Below, piece after piece: positions 21,119 through 32,011 of a DNA stretch of 64,000 nucleotides. The notes beneath the pieces were generated by a model that worked only from the letters and a program-made list of their open reading frames with translations, was not told where the DNA came from and made no database searches. How positions within the stretch are numbered: position 1 is the stretch's first letter; each line of letters opens with the position of its first letter. Location of the stretch: positions 744,001-808,000 of the forward strand of contig NC_047490.1 in NCBI RefSeq assembly GCF_002079055.1, read 5' to 3'. Position numbers and translations under genes: made by a program. The DNA is from Saccharomyces paradoxus. Taxonomy: Eukaryota; Ascomycota; Saccharomycetes; Saccharomycetales; Saccharomycetaceae.

Positions 21119-21640
21119 ATGACCACATCACACAGACCACAGTTAGAAGCAAGAAGCGGTGCAAAAGCGGCTGCGTATACACCAACAGGCATCGAACATG
21201 CCAGATTACTACCAGGACATACAAAATTAAAGTACAGGAAATTTAAAGAGGAGGTAGAGGCTAAATCAGACAGTGGGCTAGAAGAGAGAAGCAACGATAA
21301 ATATTTAGAGGAGGCAGGATTAGAGGAACAGGATGCTGCGGAGGAAGAGTACCTCAAAGAAAACCACAGTGGGAATGACGAAAAAGATTCAATACAAAAT
21401 CTACCGATCATTCAAGAAGCTAGAGTGGAAAATAAAATAAAGCTTGAACAGAACGAGCAAATAAAGGAGAGAAACTCATCCAGGCGATCGTGGAGAAAGG
21501 GCACGGCGTTTGGGCGCCATAAAATCACCAAAGGGGCAAATATAAAGGACGACGTCACAAAAGAGCCATTATCCGGATACATTAATGATATGACTAAATC
21601 TGAATATCATCATGAATTTCTCCATAAGCATGTTAGATAG
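21119..21640 (+). CDS. CWC15: Cwc15, Cef1/NTC-associated splicing factor
   Basis: Cwc15 is a component of the Prp19/Cef1-associated spliceosome and sits near the catalytic core (family knowledge). The 173-residue protein opens with the family signature MTTSHRPQLEARSGAKA and HTKLKYRK. The middle is a charged, disordered, Glu-rich segment, and the conserved basic C-terminus ends at residue 173. S. cerevisiae has about 175 residues. Start ATG 21119. The stop is 94 bp from the SEC1 stop, so the two genes converge. Confidence 0.94.
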   Translation: MTTSHRPQLEARSGAKAAAYTPTGIEHARLLPGHTKLKYRKFKEEVEAKSDSGLEERSNDKYLEEAGLEEQDAAEEEYLKENHSGNDEKDSIQNLPIIQEARVENKIKLEQNEQIKERNSSRRSWRKGTAFGRHKITKGANIKDDVTKEPLSGYINDMTKSEYHHEFLHKHVR

Positions 21641-21734
21641 TACATAGGAACAATACATAAAAGGGGCGTTTATATTTCTTTTTTTTTTGTTAAGAGCAAA
21701 TGATATTTTTATTACTCTATTTTCTCTTTAGGGA

Positions 21735-23909
21735 TCATTTATCATGGTGAGATTTTCTTTTCAAGAACCTCGAGAATTTACTACGTTTCTTCTCTTTTTC
21801 GGCAGGTTCTGACTTAAGAGAACCTGTTACCTTGGGACTAGAAGTACCAGACTTGGGACTGTTATCCTGGCTTTTTAAATGAACATGAGAAACTGGTTGT
21901 GCCACTGGTTTCATTTCTCTCAAAAGGAAATCAGGCGGATTTATTTGCTGGCGCTGGTCTTCCTTGAATTTGAAAAATTCTCTTGGATTCTGTAAACGTT
22001 CCACTTCATCTAAGAATCTTGTTGGTGTTAACGTTTCGTCGCTGCCAATGAAAATATCTCTATTCTTCAAGTTTGATTGATCATAAGCCGCTTTTATTTC
22101 GGGGATTGTTATACCACCAATAATATAATAGAAGAATCTTTGCCTTGGTACGTTCTTTTTTATATTAGAGCTTTTCGTGGTCCAAGCTGCTTTATGGCGG
22201 GGATTTCTTAAGGATGAGGAGGAATTAGCAGAGGTATTCGCTAAGCCTGCCTGGAATTCTTCTTCATTCAATAGCTCGATTGGTTTGTCCTTTAAGTATG
22301 GGAAATATTGTTCGCTCAATAACAATGGATTCGCTATAATTTTTGAAAGAATATTCCCTACAGCGGGAACAAACCTTGAAGTGTGATAGATATTTGGATC
22401 ATTCACTAAAGTATCATGAAACCATTCCTTCTGAAATGGTTTATCCTTCGGTCTGTCTTTGATCAGTTTGAAATCCATCAGATCGTAGTTTCTGAAGATT
22501 TTTAAATACTGCTGGAAACTTTCATGTTCATGAGTAATTCCTGTAAAGTTCAATAACTTAATGAAGTCTAACTCAATAATTCCGCCTCTGAAAAGAGCAT
22601 ACGCAATAATATAACGCAGCTTATCTAATATTGTCGGTTCCTTCATTGCTAATGCTGGTAGGAGATCATCAATAATATGCTTCGTCTTTTCACCACTAAA
22701 ATCCATTCCAAATCCGGATAGGTTTTGTTCAACAGCAGAGACATCTGCCAATTTTCTTTCCGCATTCTCTCCTAAACATTCATCAATTAAGGTTTTATGT
22801 AAAATCAGCCTTCTTCTTTCCTCATCAAAATCCTTTAGGTGCGCTACGACACTCAGTAAATCGGTAGTATTCTTTACGTTCGATCTATCAACTAGAAGAG
22901 GGTTTTTGGCAATTAATTCTTTAATTCTACCTTGAATGTATTCGTTAGCATCCATAATATGCTGATGTTTCAAATCGATCCAGTCAGGATCATACAAATC
23001 TACCAATTTGGAAACCTTTTCCTCCTGTTCACCAGCTTCATTCTCGGCAGAATAATGATAGATATCTTTTTGTGTATCCACATTAGTTACTAGATCATAA
23101 GCCATTGCTTGGTAGCTAAAATCATGTAATATTGGGGCAAAGGGGTCTAATGTTCTATCAGTGATTATTAGAATCGAACGCGGTCTTTCAGTATTTTGGG
23201 GAGGAAAATCAGGATTATTACGAGCGTATGTATCTATCGCCATTTGGAAAGCGTTCGCAATAGATCTCGTTAAAGAATTTCCATTGACCACAGCATTTCC
23301 GTTGCGAGCATCCTCTTCTTCTACAGGATTCGATACAGAATATCTGACAATCGGATATTCCCCAGTAACAACACATAAACTAACTAGGGAGCCCACAATC
23401 TTCCTCACGTTAGTAGGAATTAGAGCCTTGCAGTTATCGTTGAAAAAAACCTGCAGTGAGTGTTCCATTTGTAAGGTTTGGAAGAATTGAGATTCTTTGA
23501 CGAAGAATCCTAGTTCAATGGGCTTGAATGACTCTAGATTTTGAGCAATATAACGTTTCGATTGAAAGAATTGGAATATAGGGTTTGTCAATCCTGGTAA
23601 GAATCTGATGTGACATCTTCTGTATTTTGGGGGTCTTACCATAAAATCAGCGTCAATGCAATTAATGTTATATTTTGTAGGTTCCAATATATAAATAGCT
23701 TCTATGGAAGTCTGTCCTTTCCTTGTGGGGGAATCAATTAAGTCAACAGATGTGACATTATTTAAAAGTTCTTGAGGTGTGAGGAAAAGGTAACTCAATA
23801 TCGTCTCCACAGTTTTATCGATAATAAGAAACTTTAAGTTATTTCTCGTCTCAATCTGATTCAAAACCCCTATTAGGTAGCTCCTCTGTAGTTCAATTAA
23901 ATCAGACAT
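21735..23909 (-). CDS. SEC1: Sec1, SM protein of exocytosis
   Basis: Sec1 is the Sec1/Munc18 protein that binds the assembled exocytic SNARE complex (Sso1/2, Sec9, Snc1/2) at the bud plasma membrane and drives vesicle fusion (family knowledge). The 724-residue frame covers the whole SM fold. N-terminal domain 1 includes LKFLIIDKTVETILSYLF. The domain 2 strand RSILIITDRTLDPFAPILHDFSYQAM (about residues 242-268) is the most recognisable SM segment. Residues after about 660 form a Ser/Lys-rich basic tail specific to the fungal protein. Start ATG 23909. S. cerevisiae has 724 residues. Confidence 0.97.
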   Translation of the reverse strand: MSDLIELQRSYLIGVLNQIETRNNLKFLIIDKTVETILSYLFLTPQELLNNVTSVDLIDSPTRKGQTSIEAIYILEPTKYNINCIDADFMVRPPKYRRCHIRFLPGLTNPIFQFFQSKRYIAQNLESFKPIELGFFVKESQFFQTLQMEHSLQVFFNDNCKALIPTNVRKIVGSLVSLCVVTGEYPIVRYSVSNPVEEEDARNGNAVVNGNSLTRSIANAFQMAIDTYARNNPDFPPQNTERPRSILIITDRTLDPFAPILHDFSYQAMAYDLVTNVDTQKDIYHYSAENEAGEQEEKVSKLVDLYDPDWIDLKHQHIMDANEYIQGRIKELIAKNPLLVDRSNVKNTTDLLSVVAHLKDFDEERRRLILHKTLIDECLGENAERKLADVSAVEQNLSGFGMDFSGEKTKHIIDDLLPALAMKEPTILDKLRYIIAYALFRGGIIELDFIKLLNFTGITHEHESFQQYLKIFRNYDLMDFKLIKDRPKDKPFQKEWFHDTLVNDPNIYHTSRFVPAVGNILSKIIANPLLLSEQYFPYLKDKPIELLNEEEFQAGLANTSANSSSSLRNPRHKAAWTTKSSNIKKNVPRQRFFYYIIGGITIPEIKAAYDQSNLKNRDIFIGSDETLTPTRFLDEVERLQNPREFFKFKEDQRQQINPPDFLLREMKPVAQPVSHVHLKSQDNSPKSGTSSPKVTGSLKSEPAEKEKKRSKFSRFLKRKSHHDK

Positions 23910-24555
23910 AGTTCGTCAAACAAAGCATGTGTACACTCTCCTACTTTGCCAATAAATTCTACTTACTTTTAAGGTGTTACAAAGCAATGGGCTATGAGTT
24001 TCAATAGGGCCTCAAATTGATCGTTTAAGCAAGAGAAAAACACCGTGCTGTGTGACCACAACAGCAAGAATTGCGGGAACATAAGACGAAACGACCATTC
24101 TCCTATTACGATTAACACCGTATTACAATAATAAGTGTGCAGTCGACAGGCTATTCGATGAGTTTTAAAGGGTGTCAGGAACAACGCCCATAACGCAACC
24201 TAGGGAATGTAAGATCACTGATATTTTACTTCCGAAGGATAAACATATTAGATAGGAAGGCTAAGAAGGCTATCACATCAAGGTTAAGTATCATCGTAAC
24301 AGGGAATACATTTCGCAATATGCAAGCAAAAAGTGGCTCATAAACATAGTTTTTTTGATAATATCGTTACATGTTCTCATTTTATGCCACCGTCATTAAA
24401 CATGACATTTATCTCACATGCTTTAAACCAGCGAAAAAAAATAGCGAAGTGAAAAAAATCGATGAGATGAAAAAATTTTTTACAAGTAATGGTGTATTGA
24501 TATATACAAATCAACTAAAGTATAGTTGGATTTGTCGCTCCGTGTGTGTTTTAAA
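23910..24555. promoter_or_regulatory. Divergent SEC1/TRM82 promoter region
   Basis: This 646-bp spacer is longer than needed for two small promoters. The TRM82 side holds a fused PAC-RRPE element. The rest is unremarkable AT-rich DNA with small open frames that resemble no family. Confidence 0.6.
24460..24481 (+). promoter_or_regulatory. Fused PAC and RRPE elements upstream of TRM82
   Basis: CGATGAGATGA (PAC, 24460-24470) runs directly into AAAAAATTTTTT (RRPE, 24470-24481), sharing one A. The block ends 74 bp before the TRM82 ATG. This tight order is characteristic of ribosome-biogenesis promoters. Confidence 0.85.
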
Positions 24556-25890
24556 ATGAGTATAATTCATCCTTTGCAGAGTACACTCACCTCTCGTGAT
24601 GGCTCGTTGGTGTTCGCCATTATAAAGAATTGTATTTTGAGCTTCAAATACCAATCGCCAAATCACTGGGAATTTGCTGGGAAATGGTCTGATGATTTCA
24701 ATAAAACTGAAGGAGTGGAGAAAATTATTGTTAAGGAGCAGCAAGGGCAAGTCAGCGAAAATGAAAACAAAAACAAAAAATTAAAAAGTAATAAAGGCGA
24801 TTCCATAACCAAGATAGAAGCTAAGATACCATCTCCAGGTATTGGCGCCCCTCCAATATATTCGTACATAAGGAATCTGAGACTAACACCCGATGAATCA
24901 AGACTAATTGCATGTGCGGACTCTGACAAATCCCTTTTAGTTTTCGATGTTGACAAAACTTCCAAGAATGTCTTGAAGCTGACAGAAAGGTTCTGTTTCC
25001 CTAAGAGACCGAATGCCATTTCTATAGCCGAAGATGGTACCACAGTTATCATAGCTGACAAATTTGGTGATGTATACTCCATCGACATTAATTCCAGCCC
25101 GGAAGAAAAGTTTACTCAAGAACCTATCCTTGGCCATGTCTCTATGTTGACTGATGTGCACATGATCAAAGACTCTGACGGTCGTCAATTCATAGTCACT
25201 AGTGATAGAGATGAGCATATTAGAATTTCTCATTATCCGCAATGCTACATTGTGGACAAATGGTTGTTCGGCCATAAGCATTTTGTTTCTTCCATATGCT
25301 GTGGCAGGGATTATTTGTTATTAAGTGCAGGTGGTGATGATAAAATCTTCGCTTGGGATTGGAAAACTGGTAAAAATTTGTTCACTTTCGATTACAGTGG
25401 TTTGATTAAACCTTACTTGACTGACCAACATTTAGCACCACCAAAATTCCAGAATGTAGATAGTAATGTTATTGAATTTGCCGTCAGTAAAATTATAAAG
25501 TTACGCAACCTACCGTTTGTTGCGTTTTTCGTCGAAGCTACAAAATGCATAGTAATTCTGGAAATATCCGAAAAACAAAAAGGTAATCTTACACTTAAGC
25601 AAATTATAACTTTTCCATATAATGTCATTTCATTATCCGCCCAAAATAATGAATTCCAAGTCACCTTAGATAATACAGATTCATCTGGTGTGCAAAGGGA
25701 TTTTGCCAAATTCATTGAATATAACTCTAATGATAACAGCTTTGGCGTGGACAATGAAAAATCAAACAAATTTGATGATGCCATCATACAATCAGTACAA
25801 GGAGATTTTAATTTGGTTACCAAGAAAGAAGAAATTTATCCATTGTACAACGTTTCCTCATTAAGAAAACATGGAGAACATTATTCATGA
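24556..25890 (+). CDS. TRM82: Trm82, WD40 subunit of tRNA m7G46 methyltransferase
   Basis: Trm82 stabilises the catalytic subunit Trm8; together they form m7G46 in the tRNA variable loop (family knowledge). The frame is open 10 codons upstream but begins there with TTG. ATG 24556 gives MSIIHPLQ and 444 residues, the S. cerevisiae length, so I use it. WD40-type blades run through about residues 85-320 ([57 protein letters not shown]). A low-complexity Lys/Asn insert lies at about 55-90. The fused PAC/RRPE in the promoter supports a role in RNA maturation. Confidence 0.96.
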   Translation: MSIIHPLQSTLTSRDGSLVFAIIKNCILSFKYQSPNHWEFAGKWSDDFNKTEGVEKIIVKEQQGQVSENENKNKKLKSNKGDSITKIEAKIPSPGIGAPPIYSYIRNLRLTPDESRLIACADSDKSLLVFDVDKTSKNVLKLTERFCFPKRPNAISIAEDGTTVIIADKFGDVYSIDINSSPEEKFTQEPILGHVSMLTDVHMIKDSDGRQFIVTSDRDEHIRISHYPQCYIVDKWLFGHKHFVSSICCGRDYLLLSAGGDDKIFAWDWKTGKNLFTFDYSGLIKPYLTDQHLAPPKFQNVDSNVIEFAVSKIIKLRNLPFVAFFVEATKCIVILEISEKQKGNLTLKQIITFPYNVISLSAQNNEFQVTLDNTDSSGVQRDFAKFIEYNSNDNSFGVDNEKSNKFDDAIIQSVQGDFNLVTKKEEIYPLYNVSSLRKHGEHYS

Positions 25891-25975
25891 AAGAAATAGG
25901 TAGTACATCTTTATAACAAATATAAAAAAGGTACGTACTAATTTGTGTTAATCATCATTGTTAGTGCATCTATTC

Positions 25976-28894
25976 CTAGTTGAATGCGGCAAATTGAATA
26001 GCGGTCCTTTTTAGATTTGCAGATACAATAGGATTAATTTCATCAATACATTTTTGTAATCTACTTGTGTCGTTCTGGAAACAATTTTGTAAACACGCCT
26101 TCAATGTAGCCTCGGTATCCTTTTCAAGCAATGGGCCCATAACCTTTTGAAAAAATTCCAAATCCACTATAATTTGTAGTGAGCCATCATTGGAAAGATT
26201 ACCAACATATGGCTTAAATGCCTCAAAGAGATATCTCGCTATGAAAATTTGAGTCTCAATCAGAATCTTATGAATGAGTTGAGGTCCAATTCTAAAGCAT
26301 TCACTGTGAACAACAATCAGAATCATCAACGCTTCTATGATATAATCACCCACCCTGAATGAATTTGATGTATACATTGGCCAATTTATTTCATGGAATT
26401 TTTCTTCAAGAGTATCCCTTAAATTGATCTTTAAGTCAGAAAGATAGTTACCGAAAATCGAAGACTCCATCTTAGATAGTAGGCTAAATAATTCTAAGTT
26501 TTTGGAGGCTAAGTTCCACTCGAACGCGTCATCAAAATACTGCAAAATATTCGGAAATGCGCACTCTCTGAAATATTGTAGATTTGTTAATGTTAAGATA
26601 GTGTGAGAGTTTCTTGGATTGTCCTTGTCCTTTGCTGCATTTTTTAAGATTGCTTCCAACACGGCTTCCATTGATATAATCTGTTGAATTTCTATGCCTG
26701 TAAGCAATTGTTTCGAGGGGTAACTTACTACAGAAATTCCGTTAATGATTGGTAATTTTTCAAATGCGAATAATAGATCCCTAGTAGTTTTGATACTCAC
26801 TTCTTGAAACGAAGTGACAATTTCCGGAAATTGTGTCACACCATATTCAAAAGTTAAACTCTTACTATTGTCCTGTGATTTGCTTGAAAATGTAACCGTT
26901 TCATAAACTTGCCAATTCTCCAATTGATAAAAGTTAGAGATATCTCTCAATTTCGTAGAGGATATGGCACCTACGCAACGGTCAATTATGGTCGATAGAG
27001 TGTTTCTGCAAATGGTAATTCCGTTAGTTGTAATATTTAATTGCGCTAGTTCGGTAGAGAACTTCAAAATGGGCTCCACAATTTTCGGTAGGTATCTCAA
27101 ACAACTTAATCCATTACAATTTGGTGGTATAAATCCATAATCCAAAGGTGACCCCGAGTCTTTATTGCCGCGAGCAACATCTCCAGCATGATCCTTCTTC
27201 AATGATGATGGTAGAGACGATTGAGAAGACATGAAAAATGATAATAAATTCTGTGAAACTGAACTGATGAATTCCTCGCCCTTTGATCTAACCTCGTTGA
27301 TTTGTTCTTCTTTCAATATTAAACTCTTTTGGTATGATTCGATAATATTAGAATCACCAATCAGGATATTTTCCTTTCTCTTTTCATTTATAATGGAATT
27401 TTGATAAGTCCCATCGAGGAACTTTTCGATATGTTCCCAGAATTCTATAAATTGATCGCAAATCCTCCAAAGGTCGTTAATATATTTTAAAATCAATAGC
27501 CACATTTCGATAATAGTTGGGGAATCAGTTAATCCTTGAGAGCTGGGTTGGCAGTTCAAGTTTAGATAGCTAGTTCCAGAAATGGTGTTAACTTTATTGG
27601 AGTCAACGGCACTTTTCAAACCTTCATTATCTTTGCCGGTATCACTTATAATTTGAAATAACTGATTGATTTTCAAATAATACGACAGCTCCACGCATCC
27701 TTGGCTATTATCTTGATTAGTATTGTTCTGTAATATGAGCCTTTGAGAATGAATGATTTTATTAACCATGTGACCAGATAACTCCCTTAGGTCGCTTTGA
27801 AAACCATTCAGTTTGATGGACATCCATCTTAGAATTGGATTTTCACTAGATGATGAGGCAGTGTTTTTGTCACCACCTTGACTTTCGTTTTGGCTATTGT
27901 TGATAAAGTTTTCTAAGTTCAACAATTTTGAAAAGAGGGACAAAATTGTTTCTTGAGGTTGATCAACGTTGAAATTCGAATTTATTAAATTGTTCCAAAT
28001 CAAATCTTTATACATGATTAATAAATTTTCCACTTGAGTCCAAATTCTTTTAATGACAAGTGACTGTGAAGCATCTGAACTCTGGTTGAAATCACGACGG
28101 AGAGTAAGGCCTTTTGAATATTCGATCATGAACTCATTGAAATCGTTGTTAGTTAAACATCTCTTCAAAGATTTAGGCAAATTGAAGTAAAACTTATTCA
28201 GTTCAATAAATTTCTTGGTGGCTTGGTAATTCAAAATTTTCTGATAGTTGTCCATTAGCGGTTTCAGTTTGAAGGTGGTTGTTCTAATAACATCGTCCAC
28301 CTTTTTATTTAAACTTTCGACATTTATTTGATTCTCTTTTGGTGAATCTGCTTGGTTTTTTTCATTCGTTTTCTCGTCAAATTCTTTGTAAATTTGATCT
28401 AACTTGTTCTTAATTTTAACATACTTGGTGAAGTTTTTACCAACCAGTTGTTTCAGATGTATAGATTGGTCTTGAATATCACTATCCAACCTGTCCAACG
28501 AGTTATTTAGATCATTAAAGGAGTCTTGTTTGTGCATATCTCTCAGAAAGGCCTTGACGTTAAATTGTTTACTGTTGACAAGATAGTTCAACCGCGTTGA
28601 ATCATTTGGCATATGTTGCAGTTCTTTAGACATCTCTTGGCCATTCAAGGGATCCCTAATATAACTTAAGGATTCATCGTTTAAGTATGCTTTCGATTCC
28701 TTGTCAATGCTAATTTGATTGCCATATTTAAAATCTTTCAGTATGTCGAATGACGATTCCACGCCAACTTCATTGCTTGTAGCCTCATCATTATTCAACT
28801 TTGAGGAATCTTGTGTCCACGAATGGGTCGGATTAGTGGTCTTCAACTGATAAAACCGGAGCAGTTGCTCATCGCCAACTTGAAATTTATCCAT
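25976..28894 (-). CDS. SEC5: Sec5, exocyst subunit
   Basis: Sec5 is one of eight exocyst subunits that tether secretory vesicles at growth sites before Sec1-assisted fusion (family knowledge). The 972-residue frame (971 in S. cerevisiae) starts [18 protein letters not shown] coiled-coil segment lies at about 125-200 ([22 protein letters not shown] onward). The long helical-rod CATCHR-type bundle follows with no membrane segments. Start ATG 28894. It is divergent from TAF10. SEC1 and SEC5 lie only one gene apart but have separate promoters, so this is proximity rather than an operon. Confidence 0.96.
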   Translation of the reverse strand: MDKFQVGDEQLLRFYQLKTTNPTHSWTQDSSKLNNDEATSNEVGVESSFDILKDFKYGNQISIDKESKAYLNDESLSYIRDPLNGQEMSKELQHMPNDSTRLNYLVNSKQFNVKAFLRDMHKQDSFNDLNNSLDRLDSDIQDQSIHLKQLVGKNFTKYVKIKNKLDQIYKEFDEKTNEKNQADSPKENQINVESLNKKVDDVIRTTTFKLKPLMDNYQKILNYQATKKFIELNKFYFNLPKSLKRCLTNNDFNEFMIEYSKGLTLRRDFNQSSDASQSLVIKRIWTQVENLLIMYKDLIWNNLINSNFNVDQPQETILSLFSKLLNLENFINNSQNESQGGDKNTASSSSENPILRWMSIKLNGFQSDLRELSGHMVNKIIHSQRLILQNNTNQDNSQGCVELSYYLKINQLFQIISDTGKDNEGLKSAVDSNKVNTISGTSYLNLNCQPSSQGLTDSPTIIEMWLLILKYINDLWRICDQFIEFWEHIEKFLDGTYQNSIINEKRKENILIGDSNIIESYQKSLILKEEQINEVRSKGEEFISSVSQNLLSFFMSSQSSLPSSLKKDHAGDVARGNKDSGSPLDYGFIPPNCNGLSCLRYLPKIVEPILKFSTELAQLNITTNGITICRNTLSTIIDRCVGAISSTKLRDISNFYQLENWQVYETVTFSSKSQDNSKSLTFEYGVTQFPEIVTSFQEVSIKTTRDLLFAFEKLPIINGISVVSYPSKQLLTGIEIQQIISMEAVLEAILKNAAKDKDNPRNSHTILTLTNLQYFRECAFPNILQYFDDAFEWNLASKNLELFSLLSKMESSIFGNYLSDLKINLRDTLEEKFHEINWPMYTSNSFRVGDYIIEALMILIVVHSECFRIGPQLIHKILIETQIFIARYLFEAFKPYVGNLSNDGSLQIIVDLEFFQKVMGPLLEKDTEATLKACLQNCFQNDTSRLQKCIDEINPIVSANLKRTAIQFAAFN

Positions 28895-29118
28895 AGTACC
28901 AGGCTTGTTTCCGGTATTTTCTTAATAGAAATTCTTTTCTTAGTGTAGCAACGGTAACGTAGCTTATTTTTGTCACTTTAGTTGAAATAGTTGATGTTGA
29001 TACTTTGTTTTTTCAGTTGGGACAGAAACGAAAAATAAAAGAAGCTGCAAATTCAGTTTCACTGCTGGAGTAGAAAAGAACTAGCAGCGAAGAACAAAGG
29101 ACAGACTAGCTTAAAACC

Positions 29119-29739
29119 ATGGATTTTGAGGAAGATTACGATGCTGAGTTTGATGATAATCAAGAAGGACAATTAGAAACACCTTTTCCAGCAGTGACTG
29201 GTGCTGACGATGGGAACAATGCTGATGATGACTCTATCGCAGGAAACATGAAAAGGAAGCAAAAGAGAGAGGTTGTAGTGGATGATGGAAGTGAAAATGC
29301 ATTTGGTATACCCGAATTTACAAGAAAAGATAAGACATTGGAGGAGATTCTAGAGATGATGGACAATACTCCTCCAATCATCCCCGATGCTGTGGTAGAC
29401 TACTATCTAACCAAGAACGGATTTAACGTGGCAGACATACGAGTGAAACGACTTTTAGCACTGGCTACTCAAAAGTTTGTTAGCGATATAGCTAAGGATG
29501 CCTACGAGTATTCGAGGATCAGGTCCTCTGTGGCGGTATCTAATGCAAACAATAGTCAAGCGAGAGCTAGGCAGCTATTGCAAGGGCAGCAGCAGCCTGG
29601 TGTGCAGCAGATATCACAGCAACAACATCAACAGAATGAGAAGACTACAGCAAGCAAAGTTGTTCTGACGGTGAACGATCTCAGTAGCGCTGTTGCTGAG
29701 TATGGGCTCAATATAGGTCGTCCTGACTTTTATCGGTAG
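29119..29739 (+). CDS. TAF10: Taf10, shared TFIID/SAGA subunit
   Basis: Taf10 is a histone-fold protein found in both TFIID and SAGA, pairing with Taf3, Taf8 or Spt7 (family knowledge). The 206-residue frame, equal to S. cerevisiae, has an acidic N-terminus ([14 protein letters not shown]). The histone fold starts at about residue 84 ([17 protein letters not shown], then [25 protein letters not shown]). The fold is split by a Gln-rich insert at about 150-175, and the last helix ([17 protein letters not shown]) ends at Arg206. Start ATG 29119. Confidence 0.97.
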   Translation: MDFEEDYDAEFDDNQEGQLETPFPAVTGADDGNNADDDSIAGNMKRKQKREVVVDDGSENAFGIPEFTRKDKTLEEILEMMDNTPPIIPDAVVDYYLTKNGFNVADIRVKRLLALATQKFVSDIAKDAYEYSRIRSSVAVSNANNSQARARQLLQGQQQPGVQQISQQQHQQNEKTTASKVVLTVNDLSSAVAEYGLNIGRPDFYR

Positions 29740-29994
29740 TGACTAGCACGTGGAAAAGGAAATATGTATATAGTGTAGCAGTATGCAACTCTTTTAAATA
29801 TATAATCCGCTACGAGATTGATTGGAATATGTATTCACGCAAATTCGACACGCTTTGTGAAGATCCGTTTTTCACGATTTTTTACTTAAGGATCAGGAAG
29901 GATTTGTGATATAAGAGAACACCTCCGTTGCATCAACACTTTATCAGAATAAAGGAACGACCGAAACATCGAACATCTACATAAAGAAAAAAAA
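29740..29994. promoter_or_regulatory. TAF10-CDC37 spacer
   Basis: A 255-bp tandem spacer with an A-rich leader immediately before the CDC37 ATG. No perfect heat-shock element is visible. Confidence 0.5.
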
Positions 29995-31515
29995 ATGGCT
30001 ATTGATTATTCTAAGTGGGACAAGATTGAACTATCAGATGATTCTGATGTCGAAGTGCATCCTAATGTGGACAAGAAATCGTTCATCAAATGGAAACAAC
30101 AGAGTATCCATGAGCAACGATTCAAAAGAAATCAAGATATCAAAAATCTGGAGACACAAGTGGACATGTATTCTCATCTGAACAAAAGGGTAGACAAAAT
30201 TTTGAGCAATTTACCTGAAAGTGCTCTCGCTGACTTGTCAGCCGTTACTATATTCTTGAATGCAAATTTTGATAAGTTAGAGAAAAGTAAAGGAAAAAAT
30301 GTCGATCCTGAGATTGCAACATACAATGAAATGGTTGAAGATCTTTTTGAACAATTAGCCAAAGATTTGTCCAAAGAGGGCAAAGACCCCAAGAACCCAT
30401 CTCTCTTAAGGGATGCTATTTTGAAACATAGGGCTAAAATTGATTCAGTTACTGTAGAGGCTAAGAAGAAATTAGATGAATTATATAAGGAGAAAAATGC
30501 TTACATTTCATCTGACGATTTTCATACTGGATTTGATAGTAGCTTCATGAACAAGCAAAAGGGAGAGGCTAAGCCGCTGGAAGCAGTTTCTTCAGGGGCT
30601 CTTGCAAGCACTGCGGATTCTAATATTCTTAATAAATTGGCTAAATCATCAACACCACAAACTTTTATCGAATTTAAAGATGATCCTATGAAATTGGCCA
30701 AGGAAACTGAAGAATTTGGTAAAATATCTATTAATGAGTACTCCAAGTCTCAGAAATTCTTACTGGAGCATTTACCTATTATTTCAGAACAACAAAAGGA
30801 TGCCTTAATGATGAAGGCCTTTGAGTATCAGTTGCACGGTGATGATAAAATGACTTTACAAGTCATTCATCAATCTGAATTGATGGCTTACATTAAGGAG
30901 ATCTACGACTTAAAGAAGATACCATTTTTAAATCCGATTGAACTATCAAATGTTATTAATATGTTTTTCGAGAAGGTCATCTTCAACAAGGACAAGCCAA
31001 TGGGCAAAGAGTCATTTTTGAAATCGGTTCAAGAAAAATTCTTGCACGTTCAAAAACGTTCCAAAATTTTACAGCAAGAGGAAATGGATGAATCGAATGC
31101 CGAAGGGGTGGAGACGATCCAACTGAAATCACTAGATGATTCTACAGAGTTAGAAGTAAACTTGCCTGACTTTAATTCTAAGGATCCTGAAGAAGTGAAA
31201 AAAGTTAAAGTTTTTAAAACTTTAATACCGGCGAAAATGCAAGAAGCTATAATGACCAAAAACTTGGATAATATTAACAAAGTGTTCGAAGATATACCAA
31301 TCGAAGAAGCTGAGAAAATTTTGGAAGTGTTTAACGACATTGACATTATCGGAATTAAAGCCATTTTAGAAAACGAGAAGGATTTCCAAAGTTTGAAAGA
31401 TCAATACGAGCAAGACCACGAAGACGCCACTATGGAGAATCTGTCCTTAAGCGACCGTAATGGTGGTGGAGAGAAGCATGAAGAGGTCAAGGATACTGCC
31501 GATACAGTTGACTAA
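29995..31515 (+). CDS. CDC37: Cdc37, kinase-specific Hsp90 co-chaperone
   Basis: Cdc37 loads protein kinases onto Hsp90 and is essential (family knowledge). The 506-residue frame equals the S. cerevisiae length. The invariant N-terminus MAIDYSKWDKIELSDDSD carries Ser14 and Ser17, the CK2 phosphorylation sites needed for kinase binding. A long charged helix follows to about residue 170. The central Hsp90-binding domain is around 250-360 (EFGKISINEYSKSQKFLLEHL). A C-terminal helical domain and an acidic tail end in TADTVD. Start ATG 29995. Confidence 0.98.
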   Translation: MAIDYSKWDKIELSDDSDVEVHPNVDKKSFIKWKQQSIHEQRFKRNQDIKNLETQVDMYSHLNKRVDKILSNLPESALADLSAVTIFLNANFDKLEKSKGKNVDPEIATYNEMVEDLFEQLAKDLSKEGKDPKNPSLLRDAILKHRAKIDSVTVEAKKKLDELYKEKNAYISSDDFHTGFDSSFMNKQKGEAKPLEAVSSGALASTADSNILNKLAKSSTPQTFIEFKDDPMKLAKETEEFGKISINEYSKSQKFLLEHLPIISEQQKDALMMKAFEYQLHGDDKMTLQVIHQSELMAYIKEIYDLKKIPFLNPIELSNVINMFFEKVIFNKDKPMGKESFLKSVQEKFLHVQKRSKILQQEEMDESNAEGVETIQLKSLDDSTELEVNLPDFNSKDPEEVKKVKVFKTLIPAKMQEAIMTKNLDNINKVFEDIPIEEAEKILEVFNDIDIIGIKAILENEKDFQSLKDQYEQDHEDATMENLSLSDRNGGGEKHEEVKDTADTVD

Positions 31516-32011
31516 CAATTTATATAGCTAATTCATGGGTGTAGCGTGTATCTATTTTCTTTTTTCATTGTTATCTCCATATATACATAATAAAAAAAAG
31601 AAAAAAATTGATGATCAATAAAGTAAATCATAAAAATTACAGCAGAGATTTTGTGACTATCTTTGTACGTGAGTATGTAATATCTAACTTTCTATTAGTG
31701 CATGTGTTTCTGAGTGTGTGCATGTGTGATCTGTATATACTACACAAAGAACTGGAAGTGTAAAATGTGAAAAAAACTGGTCTTTTGAAATATATTGAAC
31801 GGGCTATTATATGAAATGAATATGAAAAGAAAAAAGGAAAAAATGTGACAAGTGAAAAGTGGTGAGAAAAAAAGATAATTATCCAGAGATGATAAAACCT
31901 AAAGCAAAAACTTGGTAACAAAACTTTCATTAAAACAAAGTATGTATTCTTTTTTCATTTTCATTTTTTTTTACTGTTTTTCTGTTTATTTCATGGAAAT
32001 GGTGAAAATTC
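31516..32011. other. Convergent spacer CDC37/STB3
   Basis: A 496-bp AT-rich spacer with A-runs and TG/CA-rich microsatellite-like DNA at about 31693-31730. It is expected to hold the 3' ends of both genes. No RNA gene is seen. Confidence 0.55.
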
